From DATBGZ01 sp036557785 (lineage in GTDB: Bacteria > Actinomycetota > Actinomycetes > Mycobacteriales > Micromonosporaceae): a stretch of 52,564 bases of DNA. Where the stretch lies: the NCBI GenBank assembly GCA_036557785.1, contig DATBGZ010000091.1, positions 1-52,564 of the forward strand. The letters are read 5' to 3'. The notes beneath the pieces were generated by a model. The model saw only the letters and a program-made list of their open reading frames with translations, was not told the DNA's origin and searched no databases. Positions 15,562 through 24,269 of the stretch are shown one piece after another. How positions within the stretch are numbered: position 1 is the first letter of the stretch; every line of letters starts with the position of its first letter. The translations under genes and the position numbers were made by a program.

Positions 15562-16844
15562 TGGCCGCGGCACGGGCCGTCATCTCGGCGCGGCCGCCGG
15601 CCACGGCCGGACGCCTGGTGCCCCTTCTCGGCACCGGGTCCCTGGCCGGCCACCGGCAGCGCTACGGGCCGCTGCCCGACCTGCCCGGGCCGGTCCTGCT
15701 CGACCTCGTCGAGCGGGCCGGACTGCGTGGGCGGGGCGGGGCTGGCTTCCCGACCGCCCGCAAGCTGCGCGCCGTGGCGGGCAATGCCGGCAGGCCGGTG
15801 GTTGTCGCCAATGGCTGCGAAGGCGAGCCGACCAACGCCAAGGACCACGCGCTGCTCTCGCTCGCACCGCATCTGGTGCTCGACGGCGCGGTCCTGGCCG
15901 CACAAGCGGTCGGCGCCCGGCGCGTGATCATCTGCGTGCACCGCGGCAGCTCGCACGCCGCCGACCTCGGCGCGGCCATCGCCGAACGTGGCGCCGATCC
16001 GGTCGATATCGAGCTCGCCCTGGTACCACCGCGGTATGTCGCGAGCGAAGAGTCCGCGCTCGTCCGCTACCTCAACACCGGGGAGGCCCGACCGCTCGCC
16101 ACGCCACCACGCCCATTCCAGCGCGGGGTGGACGGCCAACCGACGCTGGTGGACAACGTGGAGACGCTGGCGCACCTCGCCACGATCGCCGCCTGGGGGC
16201 CGGCCTGGTTCCGCGAACTGGGGACCGCCAGCGACCCGGGCAGCACGCTGGTCACGATGGGCGGAGCGGTCAGCCGGCCGGGCGTCTATGAGATCGCGCT
16301 CGGCAGCACGTTGCGCGAGACGTTGGAGCTCGCCGGCCCGCATCCGGACGCATCTGCCGCGTTGGTCGGCGGCTACTTCGGCGAGTGGGTAGCGCTGCCG
16401 GCCGGGGACCGGCTGCCGATCACCCACGACGGGGGTGGCCCGCACAGCGCGAGCATCGGAGCCGGCGGGATCCAGGCCCTGCCCGGCGACGCATGCGGCC
16501 TCGCCGAGACCGCCCGAGTCCTCGGGTATCTCGCCGCCGAGTCGGCCGGCCAGTGCGGACCATGCCGCTTCGGCCTGCCCGCCGTTGCCGCGCAACTGCA
16601 CACGCTCGCCGTGAGTCGGCTCGACCAACCCGGATACCGCCAACTCGTCCATCGCCTCGGCGTGATCCCGGGTCGCGGCGCGTGCAAGCATCCCGACGGC
16701 GCGATCCGGTTGGCCGCGAGCGCGTTACGCGTCTTCGCCGAGGATGTGCGTATTCACCTCAGTGGCTACATCTGTGGCGGCCTTCGTCACCCTCCCGTGC
16801 TGCCGGTACCACACCCCGGCGCCATCGCCCCGGACTGGCGATGA
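15561..16844 (+). CDS. NuoF-like (complex I 51-kDa type) flavoprotein
   Basis: The protein has 427 residues. GLRGRGGAGFPTARKLRAV (about residue 53) is the FMN/NADH-binding start of the 51-kDa fold; NGCEGEPTNAKDHALL, EESALVRYLNTGEARP and LVDNVETLAHLATI follow. An SLBB-like segment contains TMGGAVSRPGVYEI. Near the C-terminus ESAGQCGPCRFG and GRGACKHPDG give three cysteines of the usual four for the 4Fe-4S site; the first of the SCGxCxPC set is Ala. It likely oxidises NAD(P)H and passes electrons to the small ferredoxin encoded next. It resembles NuoF/RnfC-like stand-alone subunits rather than complex I, since no other nuo gene is near. Confidence 0.87.
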   Translation: MAAARAVISARPPATAGRLVPLLGTGSLAGHRQRYGPLPDLPGPVLLDLVERAGLRGRGGAGFPTARKLRAVAGNAGRPVVVANGCEGEPTNAKDHALLSLAPHLVLDGAVLAAQAVGARRVIICVHRGSSHAADLGAAIAERGADPVDIELALVPPRYVASEESALVRYLNTGEARPLATPPRPFQRGVDGQPTLVDNVETLAHLATIAAWGPAWFRELGTASDPGSTLVTMGGAVSRPGVYEIALGSTLRETLELAGPHPDASAALVGGYFGEWVALPAGDRLPITHDGGGPHSASIGAGGIQALPGDACGLAETARVLGYLAAESAGQCGPCRFGLPAVAAQLHTLAVSRLDQPGYRQLVHRLGVIPGRGACKHPDGAIRLAASALRVFAEDVRIHLSGYICGGLRHPPVLPVPHPGAIAPDWR

Positions 16845-17047
16845 CGGAGCGCAACCTTCGGGTCAACCCCATCGCCTGCGAGGGCCGTGGGCTCTGTGCC
16901 GAGCTCTTCCCGGAGATGGTCAGCCTGGACGAGTGGGGTTACCCGATCATCGACCCTCGACCCGTCCCGGCGGAGCTGGCCGCACACGCCCGCCGCGCCG
17001 TCTCCGCGTGCCCCGTCCTCGCGCTCAGGCTCGACCCGCGCGAGTAG
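16841..17047 (+). CDS. Small monocluster ferredoxin (3Fe-4S type)
   Basis: The protein has 68 residues. CEGRGLC (C-x5-C) and SACPVLAL (CP) give three cysteines, the pattern of actinobacterial 3Fe-4S ferredoxins; the middle C-x2-C cysteine of 4Fe types is absent. It overlaps the NuoF-like gene by four bases (ATGA) and ends the redox operon, so it is best read as the electron acceptor or donor of that flavoprotein. Confidence 0.88.
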   Translation: MTERNLRVNPIACEGRGLCAELFPEMVSLDEWGYPIIDPRPVPAELAAHARRAVSACPVLALRLDPRE

Positions 17048-17177
17048 ATCGACCCACCCGGTCCGACGTTCCCGGTGGAGATTGGCCGTTCGCCTCTTGG
17101 GCTGCTACGGGCGCGCTCACAGTATTCGGGAGACGGCCCGTGGCAGGCGGGTTGATCCACCCCGTCGGAGGAGGCCC

Positions 17178-19529
17178 ATGCGGAGGACGATCCGGTGGCT
17201 GTGGGAGCGTCGCGACCCGCTGCTGTTCACCGTCACCGTGGGGCTGCTCGCCGCCGGCATCGCGGGGTACGTGCTCGACGCCCGGGAGTTGGCGACGGAC
17301 GTGTGGGTCGCCGCCACGCTGCTGGGCCTGATCTATTCGACCGGGACCGTCGCGGTAGCGTTGCGACACCGCCGGCCGAGCGTGGACGTCATCGCGTGGC
17401 TGGCGCTGCTCGGAGCGCTGCTGGTGGATGAGCTCTTCGCGGGTGCCGTGGTCGCGGTGATGCTGGCCACCGGCGGGTTGCTGGAGTCGAGGGCCGCGGC
17501 GAGGGCACGGCGTGAGTTGAGCCTGCTCGCTTCTCGGTCGCCCCGCACGGCCCGCCGGATCCGTGACGGCATCGCCGAGGTGCCCGTCTCCGCCGTGGTG
17601 AGCGGGGATCGGCTGCTGGTCGGCTCCGGCGAGATCGTCCCGGTCGACGGACGGCTGGTCGAACCGGGTGTGTTCGACGAATCAGCGCTGACCGGCGAGC
17701 CGCTACCCGTCGAGCGCCGACCCGGCGAGGACGTGCGCAGCGGCGTGATCAACGCCGGAAAGCCGTTTGAGATGGTCGCCACCGCGACCGCCGACCGATC
17801 GACGTACGCCGGCGTGGTGCGGCTGGTCGAGCAGGCGCAGGCCGCGAGCGCACCGTTCGTCCGGGTCGCCGACCGGTTCGCGGTCGCGTTCGTACCGCTC
17901 ACGCTCGCCCTGGCCGGTGGCGCCTGGGGCCTGGCCGCCGACCCGGTCCGCGCGGTCGCGGTGCTCGTCGTGGCGACCCCGTGCCCGCTGCTGATCTCCG
18001 CACCGATCGCGATCATGTCCGGGCTGTCCCGGGCCGCCCGCCGAGGCGTCGTGGTCAAGGGCGGTGGTGCACTCGAGCAACTCGCCGCCGGGAAGGCGTT
18101 GCTCTTCGACAAGACGGGAACGCTGACCCAGGGCCGGCCGGCGCTCACCGAGGTGATCACGGCAGAGGGAGTCGACCCGGACGACGTCCTGCGGGCCGCC
18201 GCGTCGCTGGACCAGGCGTCCCCGCATGTGATCGCCGGATCCATCGTCAGCGCCGCGCGCCGACGCGACCTCACGCTCGCCGCGCCACAACAGGTCGACG
18301 AGCGGCACGGCGCCGGCATCGAAGGATTGGTGGAGGGACGGCGGATCCGCCTGGGCAACGCGTCGTGGATCCTCGCCGACGCACCACCTCCGCCCTGGGC
18401 GCGCCGTGCCCGGCGACGGGCCGAACTCGACGGCTCGCTGACGGTATTCGTGGCGATCGACGACTCGCCCGCCGGAGTCCTGCTCATGGAAGACCCGATC
18501 CGGCCCGACGCCCCACGCATGGTCCGCGCGTTGCGCGCGGCCGGGATCCGCCGTCTCGCCCTGATCACCGGCGACCGCGCCGACGTCGCGGAGACGGTCG
18601 GGCGAGTCGTCGGGGTCGATGCCGTCTATGCCGACCGCGACCCCGAGGAGAAGCTCTCCATCGTCCGCGACGAGCAGAGCCGTCAGCCGACCATCATGGC
18701 CGGCGATGGAATCAACGACGCCCCCGCCCTCGCCGCGGCGGGCGTCGGCGTAGCGCTGGCCGCGCGTGGCGCCACGGCGTCGTCCGAGGCTGCCGACGTG
18801 GTGCTCACCATTGACCGGATCGACGCCCTCGCCGACGCGATCCTGGTCGCCCGGCGGGCCCGCCGCATCGCCCTCGCCGCGGTCGTGGTCGGCATGGGCC
18901 TGTCCCTGCTGGCCATGGCCGCGGCAGCCGCCGGGCTTCTCCCGCCCGCGGTCGGCGCCGTCCTGCAGGAGGGAATCGATGTCGCATCGATCCTCGTCGC
19001 GCTCGTCGCGCTGGTACCCACCCGATCCTCCACCGCTGCCCTCAGCCCGACCGACATCGCCACCGCGCGCGCCCTCTACGACCAGCACCGCGCCGTACGG
19101 CCGCTCGTGGAGCAGGTCCGCACCGTGGCCGACACGCTGACGACCGCGGATGGCGGCCGGCGGGCCATCGAGCCGGTGTACCACCTGTTGGATCAACTCG
19201 AGACCCAACTGCTGCCCCACGAACACGCGGAGGAGTCCGAGCTCCTGCCGATCGTCGCCAGGGCGATGGGTGGCGCCGACCCGACCGGCGCGTTCAGCCG
19301 TACCCACAGCGAGATCGAACACTACGTCTCCCGGCTGCGCCGCATCCTCAGCGACCGCGACGAAGCCTCTGGCCGTGAGGCCGGGAACGCGGCCATCGAA
19401 GCGGAAGACATCGTCGAAATACGGCGGATGCTCTATGGCCTGCACGCCATCCTGCGCCTGCACAACGCGCAGGAGGAGGAGGGTGTGTTCAGCCTCCTCC
19501 CGGAAGAGTCGGACGAGACCCGCCGCTGA
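17178..19529 (+). CDS. P1B-type metal ATPase fused to a C-terminal hemerythrin domain
   Basis: The protein has 783 residues. ATG 17178 follows a GGAGGAGG. There is no N-terminal metal-binding domain. ATPase motifs are FDESALTGEPLPVE (actuator), ATPCPLLISAP (transmembrane metal site, Cys269 followed by Pro), the phosphorylated Asp in LFDKTGTLTQG (Asp311), and AGDGINDAPAL (about 510). From about residue 621 a four-helix hemerythrin-like domain follows, with H in YDQHRAV, HEHAEESELLP, THSEIEHYV and LHNAQEEEGVF, fitting a di-iron site. This architecture was described for the P1B-5 subfamily (Acidothermus and Sinorhizobium members), linked to Ni or Fe export. Metal choice is inferred. Its position 130 bases after the redox operon suggests iron- or oxygen-related physiology. 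Confidence 0.92.
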   Translation: MRRTIRWLWERRDPLLFTVTVGLLAAGIAGYVLDARELATDVWVAATLLGLIYSTGTVAVALRHRRPSVDVIAWLALLGALLVDELFAGAVVAVMLATGGLLESRAAARARRELSLLASRSPRTARRIRDGIAEVPVSAVVSGDRLLVGSGEIVPVDGRLVEPGVFDESALTGEPLPVERRPGEDVRSGVINAGKPFEMVATATADRSTYAGVVRLVEQAQAASAPFVRVADRFAVAFVPLTLALAGGAWGLAADPVRAVAVLVVATPCPLLISAPIAIMSGLSRAARRGVVVKGGGALEQLAAGKALLFDKTGTLTQGRPALTEVITAEGVDPDDVLRAAASLDQASPHVIAGSIVSAARRRDLTLAAPQQVDERHGAGIEGLVEGRRIRLGNASWILADAPPPPWARRARRRAELDGSLTVFVAIDDSPAGVLLMEDPIRPDAPRMVRALRAAGIRRLALITGDRADVAETVGRVVGVDAVYADRDPEEKLSIVRDEQSRQPTIMAGDGINDAPALAAAGVGVALAARGATASSEAADVVLTIDRIDALADAILVARRARRIALAAVVVGMGLSLLAMAAAAAGLLPPAVGAVLQEGIDVASILVALVALVPTRSSTAALSPTDIATARALYDQHRAVRPLVEQVRTVADTLTTADGGRRAIEPVYHLLDQLETQLLPHEHAEESELLPIVARAMGGADPTGAFSRTHSEIEHYVSRLRRILSDRDEASGREAGNAAIEAEDIVEIRRMLYGLHAILRLHNAQEEEGVFSLLPEESDETRR

Positions 19530-19732
19530 GTGGTCGCAGCGTCACCCACCGCGAGTGTTGGGCTGCCACCAGAGCGCCCGAGCGGACTGCCGGTCCGACG
19601 CCCTTCGGGTCGGTGCCCGAATGTGAAGTCCAGTACGGCCACGGATCGCGGTATGTTCAGGGTCCATTCACGCATCGGTCGAAGGGCATGCCTAAGGTAC
19701 TGGCGTACTTTCGCACACGTTGGGAGAAGTCT

Positions 19733-22099
19733 GTGGCCAAATTCCCGTCCTCGAAGCGGGGCCGTGCCGTCGCTGCCGGGGCCGCCATGGTGGTCCTCGC
19801 GGGCTCCGCGGCCGCGATCGGTACCCTCACCGCCGACGCATCCACCCAGTCGGCACGCAGCTGCGCGCTGGGTAACGGAGTCAAGCACGTCATCGAGATC
19901 ACGTTCGACAACGTCCACTTCTTCCGGGACAACCCGAACGTGCCATCGGACCTGGAGCTGATGCCGCACCTGACGCAGTTCCTGGAGCACAACGGTGCTC
20001 TGATGTCCAATGTGCACACTCCCCTGATCGCCCACACCGCCGATGACAGCCTCACGCTCTACACCGGCCTGTACGGCGACCGGCACGGTCAGCCACTGAC
20101 CAACAGCTACAAGACCTTCAAACCGGATGGCACCACCGAGGCCGACGGATCGTTCGCGTACTGGACCTCACCGGCGTACGACTCCGGCAACGGCGCGGTC
20201 TCCAGCGCCGAGCCGACGGTCCCGACGATGGTCTACTCCCCCACGGTGCCAGCGGTTCCCGGCGCCACGGGCACGATCACGCCCGCGCCGTGGGTGCCGT
20301 TCACCCGGGCTGGCTGCTCGGTCGGCGACTTCTCCACCGCCAACATGGTGCTGGAGAACACGAACGTCGACATCCCGAACGTCTTCGGCCCGAACTCACC
20401 GGAGGCCGCGGAGAACAACGCGGACACCGGATTCAAGGACGCGACAACCACGAAGTACGTCGGTGAGGCGGTGCACTGCGCGAAGACCGACGTCGCCTGC
20501 AACGGCGCGCAGCGGGCCGTTGCCGACACGCTGCCCACCGAGCCCGGCGGCTACGAGGGGTACCAGGCCCTGTTCGGCTACAAGTACGTCAATCCCTTCC
20601 TCGACGGCGGCCAGGCCAACCAGTACCACAACGGGTACCAGGTGACCGACGGGAACGGCAACCTCGTCGACATGAACGGCAACACCATCACCAACGCGTT
20701 CATCGGTACGCCCGGCTTCCCGGGGTTCAGCCCGTCGGCCTCGCAGACCCTGGCCTATCTCGCCTCGATGCAGGAAGCCGGCATCCCGGTCACGTACGGG
20801 TACATCGCCGACATCCACGAGAAGAAGGCGGGTCAGACCGGCTGCTCCACCGCCGGCGCGACCGGCAGCGGATTCGCGCTCGGACCGGGTGACCCGTGCG
20901 CGATCGCGACCGCCCGAGCCTACGATGACGCGTTCGCGAAGTTCTTCGATCGCCTCGCCAAGGCCGGCATCACGCCGAAGAACACCGAGTTCATCATCAC
21001 CGCCGAAGAGAACGACCACCTCGCCGGGGCGAACTCGCTGCGGGCCACCACTGCGACGCCGGCCACCTGCGACGGTGTGACCACGCCGTGCAGCTACACC
21101 GCGAACCAGATCGGCGAGCGGGAGGCGAACCTACCGCTGCTGCTGCAGAAGGAGCGCGGCAACAGCACGCCATTCGCCGTCGAGCCACAGGGCGCGGCCA
21201 TGTACGTCAACGGCAACCCGGCCGCCGGGGATCCCGCGCTGCGCCAACTGCAGCGCGACACGGCGGCGCTGATCGCGAACAACCCGTACAGCGGGGTGAC
21301 CGGCGAGAAGATCGTCAACTACCAGGCCGGCGCGGTGGAACAGCGGATCCTGCACATGCAGACCGCCGATCCGCTGCGTACGCCGAGCTACACGATCTTC
21401 CCGCAGCCCGACTACTACTTCGACCCGGGCTTCCCCCGGTGCGGGGCGTCGACGGACCCGGCCACCGACTGCGCCTCCACGTTCACGCACTTCGCGTGGA
21501 ACCACGGGTACTACTCGCCCGACGTCGACATCACCTGGGCCGGCATCGTCGGTCCCGGCGTGGCGAACGTGGGCCTGCTGGGTCCCGACCCCCAGCACGG
21601 TCCGACCTCCACAGTGGACGGACAGAACGGCAGCCCGGCGCTGGATGTCCCGACCGCCAGCCGCGGGCTCTGGGTGGAGGAGACCGACATCCGCCCGACG
21701 CTGCTGTTCCTGACCGGCCTGCGGGACGACTACCTGTCCGACGGCGCGGTGATCGGCGCGATCCTCAAGGGCAACCACGGCCTGCAGCGCGTGGCGAACC
21801 TGGTCGACGTCTATCACCAACTCAACTCGTCCGTCGGCGCCTTCGGGACGGACACCTTGACGGCGGAGACCATGGCGCTGGCCAGTTCCTCGCCCGGCGA
21901 CCAGACCTTCGTCCAGACAGAGGCGCAGCTGACCCAGCTCGCCGATGCGCGCGACGCACTCGCCGGACAGATCAAGACGACTCTCGACCAGGCCGAGTTC
22001 GGTCACGGCCAGGCCAAGCAGTCGCAGATCGACATTGAGGTGGCGCAGGCTCGGCACCTCCTGCAGCAGGCACGCGCTCTGGCGGCAGCCAGCGCCTGA
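19733..22099 (+). CDS. Secreted alkaline-phosphatase-superfamily phosphoesterase
   Basis: The protein has 788 residues from GTG 19733 (MAKFPSSKRGRAVAAG); GGGAGAAG precedes it. The in-frame ATG 19688 is an alternative that adds 15 residues but has poor spacing to its ribosome site. A signal peptide runs to about TADAST. The mature part begins VIEITFDNVHFFRDNPNVP, then LIAHTADDSLTLYTGLYGDRHG, where a Thr or Ser would be the nucleophile, and later TEFIITAEENDHLAG and FTHFAWNHGYYSPDVDITW supply metal-binding Asp/His candidates. WVEETDIRPTLLFLTGLRDDY closes the domain, and a helical ~90-residue tail follows. The substrate (phosphodiester, phosphonate or sulfate ester) is unknown. It ends at a very stable hairpin. 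Confidence 0.8.
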   Translation: MAKFPSSKRGRAVAAGAAMVVLAGSAAAIGTLTADASTQSARSCALGNGVKHVIEITFDNVHFFRDNPNVPSDLELMPHLTQFLEHNGALMSNVHTPLIAHTADDSLTLYTGLYGDRHGQPLTNSYKTFKPDGTTEADGSFAYWTSPAYDSGNGAVSSAEPTVPTMVYSPTVPAVPGATGTITPAPWVPFTRAGCSVGDFSTANMVLENTNVDIPNVFGPNSPEAAENNADTGFKDATTTKYVGEAVHCAKTDVACNGAQRAVADTLPTEPGGYEGYQALFGYKYVNPFLDGGQANQYHNGYQVTDGNGNLVDMNGNTITNAFIGTPGFPGFSPSASQTLAYLASMQEAGIPVTYGYIADIHEKKAGQTGCSTAGATGSGFALGPGDPCAIATARAYDDAFAKFFDRLAKAGITPKNTEFIITAEENDHLAGANSLRATTATPATCDGVTTPCSYTANQIGEREANLPLLLQKERGNSTPFAVEPQGAAMYVNGNPAAGDPALRQLQRDTAALIANNPYSGVTGEKIVNYQAGAVEQRILHMQTADPLRTPSYTIFPQPDYYFDPGFPRCGASTDPATDCASTFTHFAWNHGYYSPDVDITWAGIVGPGVANVGLLGPDPQHGPTSTVDGQNGSPALDVPTASRGLWVEETDIRPTLLFLTGLRDDYLSDGAVIGAILKGNHGLQRVANLVDVYHQLNSSVGAFGTDTLTAETMALASSSPGDQTFVQTEAQLTQLADARDALAGQIKTTLDQAEFGHGQAKQSQIDIEVAQARHLLQQARALAAASA

Positions 22100-22133
22100 T
22101 CTGCAGGCACTGCCTCGAGGTGCGAGTCCTGCG

Positions 22134-22161
22134 AGGGCGGGGAGCTTCGGCTCCCCGCCCT
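22134..22161 (+). terminator. Strong hairpin with UUCG tetraloop
   Basis: AGGGCGGGGAGC at 22134-22145 pairs perfectly with 22150-22161 across a TTCG loop. It lies 35 bases beyond the phosphoesterase stop. The stem is GC-rich and has no T-tract. Confidence 0.85.
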
Positions 22162-22212
22162 GTCGTCGTCGCGCTACCCGACGACGGCCCGCCTGGTGAG
22201 CTGGGCGGCGTT

Positions 22213-22306
22213 GGCACGTCTCACGTGCGCTCGCGCAACACAGTGATCTTGGGGATGATCACTGTGTTGCGGTGGTGCACAAGGAAAGCAAACGCGCCAC
22301 CCAGCT
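22213..22306 (+). repeat. Dispersed inverted-repeat element, copy A
   Basis: The core CGCAACACAGTGATC (22234-22248) is perfectly complementary to 22257-22271 around an 8-base loop. The flanks GGCAC..GTGCGCT and GCGCCACCCAG are also shared with a second copy in opposite orientation at 32755-32852. The two copies agree at roughly four of five positions by eye over about 95 bases, with a 17-base identical block CTCGCGCAACACAGTGA. It lies between a terminator and the 3' end of the methyltransferase gene. Confidence 0.75.
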
Positions 22307-22328
22307 CGCAAGCACTAACCGTCGAGCG

Positions 22329-23051
22329 TCAGTCAGGGTCGGCTTGCTTGCGGGCGAGGATGAGCTGGTACCTCGGGCCACCGCCCCGATGCTGGCCCAG
22401 CGTGGTCAGGTCGACGGCCGTCACGGTAAAGCCGGCCGCAGCCAGATCGGCGCGGACCGCAGGCAGCGGCGCGATCCGGTAGTACATGACGAACGGTGGG
22501 CGCCACACGGCATTGCGCGCCCGCATGGCCACGTCGAAACCGAGCGCGGCCCAGTGCAGGACCGAGGTGAGGGGCGGCGCCGTGCCGATCGGGAACGCGA
22601 ACAGGCCGCCGGGGCGCAGCGCGCGGTACACCCCAGCGAAGAGCGCGGGCCGTTCGCCGGGCAGGAAGTGCCCGAGTGCACCGAACGTGACCGCGAGGTC
22701 GAAGTCCTCGGCGAACGCCAGGGCCCGCGCATCGGCCCGTGCCCACGTGGCATCCGGGTGCGCGTCGCGCGCCCGGGCGAGCATGCCGGCACTGAAGTCG
22801 ACGCCCGTGATCGATCCCCGGCACAGAGGTCTCAGCACGTGCATGCCCGCCCCGGTACCGCAGCACACGTCCAGACCAGCGCCGAACGGCCCAAACTCGG
22901 AGAGCGCGAGGGCGGTCGCGGCGAGCATGCTCTCCGGAGTGCGAAACGGCGTGTGGTCGAACTTCGGAGCCAGCAGGTCGTAGCCGCGCTCGACCGAGGA
23001 GAGTGCCTGAATGTACAGTTCGCGCAGGGAGGGCCCTTGAGGCGAGAACAC
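22329..23051 (-). CDS. Class I SAM-dependent methyltransferase
   Basis: The protein has 240 residues. Motif I is LDVCCGTGAGMHVL at about residue 60; motif II GSITGVDFSAGML, motif III DLAVTFGALGHFL and post-I LRPGGLFAFPIG follow in order, as in Rossmann-fold methyltransferases of the UbiE/COQ5-like group. The N-terminus (LRELYIQALSSVERGYDLLAPKFDHTPFRTPE) resembles a cap that selects a small-molecule substrate, which is unknown. It is a single gene on the minus strand between the dispersed repeat and a LuxR remnant. Confidence 0.85.
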   Translation of the reverse strand: MFSPQGPSLRELYIQALSSVERGYDLLAPKFDHTPFRTPESMLAATALALSEFGPFGAGLDVCCGTGAGMHVLRPLCRGSITGVDFSAGMLARARDAHPDATWARADARALAFAEDFDLAVTFGALGHFLPGERPALFAGVYRALRPGGLFAFPIGTAPPLTSVLHWAALGFDVAMRARNAVWRPPFVMYYRIAPLPAVRADLAAAGFTVTAVDLTTLGQHRGGGPRYQLILARKQADPD

Positions 23052-23063
23052 AGCCGAGGGTAC

Positions 23064-23231
23064 CTCCTCGACCCGGACCGCACCGAGCGGGAGGTGGAGG
23101 TTCTCAGCCTGGTCGCCCGTGGACTGTCCAATGGGGAGATATCCCTCATGAAGCTCGGCGTCCGCGACCGCGCGAAGCTCATCATCATCGCCTATGAGAC
23201 CGGCCTGGTGACCGCGCGAGACCCGAGGTGA
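23064..23231 (+). pseudogene. Remnant of a LuxR-type response-regulator C-terminus
   Basis: The frame reads LDPDRTEREVEVLSLVARGLSNGEI, then jumps directly to LMKLGVRDRAKLIIIAYETG and a normal-looking end. Intact NarL/LuxR helix-turn-helix domains carry about 15 residues (recognition helix, AATVKTHV-like) between these two parts. The internal piece and the receiver domain are both missing, and no start or ribosome site is present. It is therefore a decayed fragment, overlapping only noncoding sequence upstream of the methyltransferase gene. Confidence 0.8.
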
Positions 23232-23251
23232 ACCGCGCTAGCCCGGTCGGC

Positions 23252-24103
23252 TCACGGGAACGGCGGTGTGGGCGGGTCGCCGGCGAGGATCTCCTCTCCG
23301 CGACGGCGGATCGCCGCGTTGCGGTTGTCTGAGGTGAGGATGTAGAAGCGGCCCTCGCGGATGCTGTGCAGGACCAGTTCGGCCACCTCGGCGGGCTGCT
23401 TCGCGGCCGCCAGCAGCCGATCGAACTGTTCCTCGCTGGCGCGTTCGGCCTCACCGGAGACCGCTGACGGGCCGGCCTCGGCGGGCCGGTTGCGTGCCGA
23501 GCTGCCGAAGCGGGTCCGCACGGCTCCGGGGCAGAGCACCGACACCCCCACCCGGGCGCGCAGCTCGCGGAGCTGGAAATGCAAGGTCTCGCTCAGCGCC
23601 ACGACCGCGTGCTTGGAGATGCCGTACGGGCCGAGCGCTCCGGCGAAGATGCCGAAGACCGACGCCGTGTTGACGATGTGCGCCACGTCCTGCTCCAGCA
23701 GCAGGGGGACGAAGACCCGGGTCCCGTGGATCACGCCCCACAGGTTCACCCCGAGCACCCAGTCCCAGTCACCGAGAGTGGCCTGCCACAGGGGACCGTG
23801 CGGTCCGCCGACCCCGGCGTTGTTGCAGACCACGTGCACGGCGCCGAAGGCACGCACCGCCGCGTCCCGCAACGCCTCGACCTGCTCCGCCTTGGCGACA
23901 TCGGTGGGGACGGCCAGCACCCGCGCCCCCTGCTCCGCCAGCCGTACGGCCGCCTCCTGCAGGGCCGGCCCCTCCACATCGGCCATCACGACGCGCATGC
24001 CCTCCGCGGCGAAGCGCTCGCAGAGGCCCAGGCCGATCCCGCTCGCCGCCCCCGTCACCACGGCCACCCGTCCTGGTGCCACGGGGCCTCGCGGTTCGTT
24101 CAT
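23252..24103 (-). CDS. Short-chain dehydrogenase/reductase (SDR)
   Basis: The protein has 283 residues from ATG 24103; ATG 24109 is two codons upstream, and GGAGAGG precedes both. The cofactor site is VVTGAASGIGLG (TGxxxGxG), then CNNAGVGG (NNAG motif), catalytic Ser in NTASVFGIF and YGISK with the Tyr-Lys pair. This is a classical, probably NADP(H)-dependent, SDR; MADVEG with Asp after beta-2 would instead favour NAD(H). The C-terminal part beyond residue 230 is Ala/Glu-rich and ends with FYILTSDNRNAAIRRRGEEI, typical of SDRs acting on hydrophobic alcohols or ketones. The substrate is not known. An alcohol dehydrogenase remnant lies just upstream on the other strand. Confidence 0.88.
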   Translation of the reverse strand: MNEPRGPVAPGRVAVVTGAASGIGLGLCERFAAEGMRVVMADVEGPALQEAAVRLAEQGARVLAVPTDVAKAEQVEALRDAAVRAFGAVHVVCNNAGVGGPHGPLWQATLGDWDWVLGVNLWGVIHGTRVFVPLLLEQDVAHIVNTASVFGIFAGALGPYGISKHAVVALSETLHFQLRELRARVGVSVLCPGAVRTRFGSSARNRPAEAGPSAVSGEAERASEEQFDRLLAAAKQPAEVAELVLHSIREGRFYILTSDNRNAAIRRRGEEILAGDPPTPPFP

Positions 24104-24269
24104 GGCCATCTGCCTCTCCGCCCGCCCGGTGACCGGCCGTCCGACCGTACCAAGGTTTGCCGCCAACCAGAGTTCCGTGGAACGGCCCTGAGCCGGCCCG
24201 GGCCGGCGCTACGCTCAGCAAAGAGGCGGGCCCGAGACATCGACTCTGATGATGGTGCACGGGGGAGTC

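Noticed and set aside
15561..16844. Part of a respiratory complex I (nuo) operon
   Set aside because: Only a NuoF-like subunit is present; neighbours are ApbE, a b-cytochrome and a ferredoxin, and no nuoE, nuoG or membrane subunits occur.
17703..19463. A 586-codon open frame on the minus strand
   Set aside because: It is antisense to the P1B ATPase gene; its composition is that of a complementary-strand shadow.
22272..23231. A 319-codon plus-strand gene ending in a LuxR helix-turn-helix
   Set aside because: Most of the frame is antisense to the methyltransferase gene and starts in the dispersed repeat; only the last ~55 codons are LuxR-derived and they lack the recognition helix.
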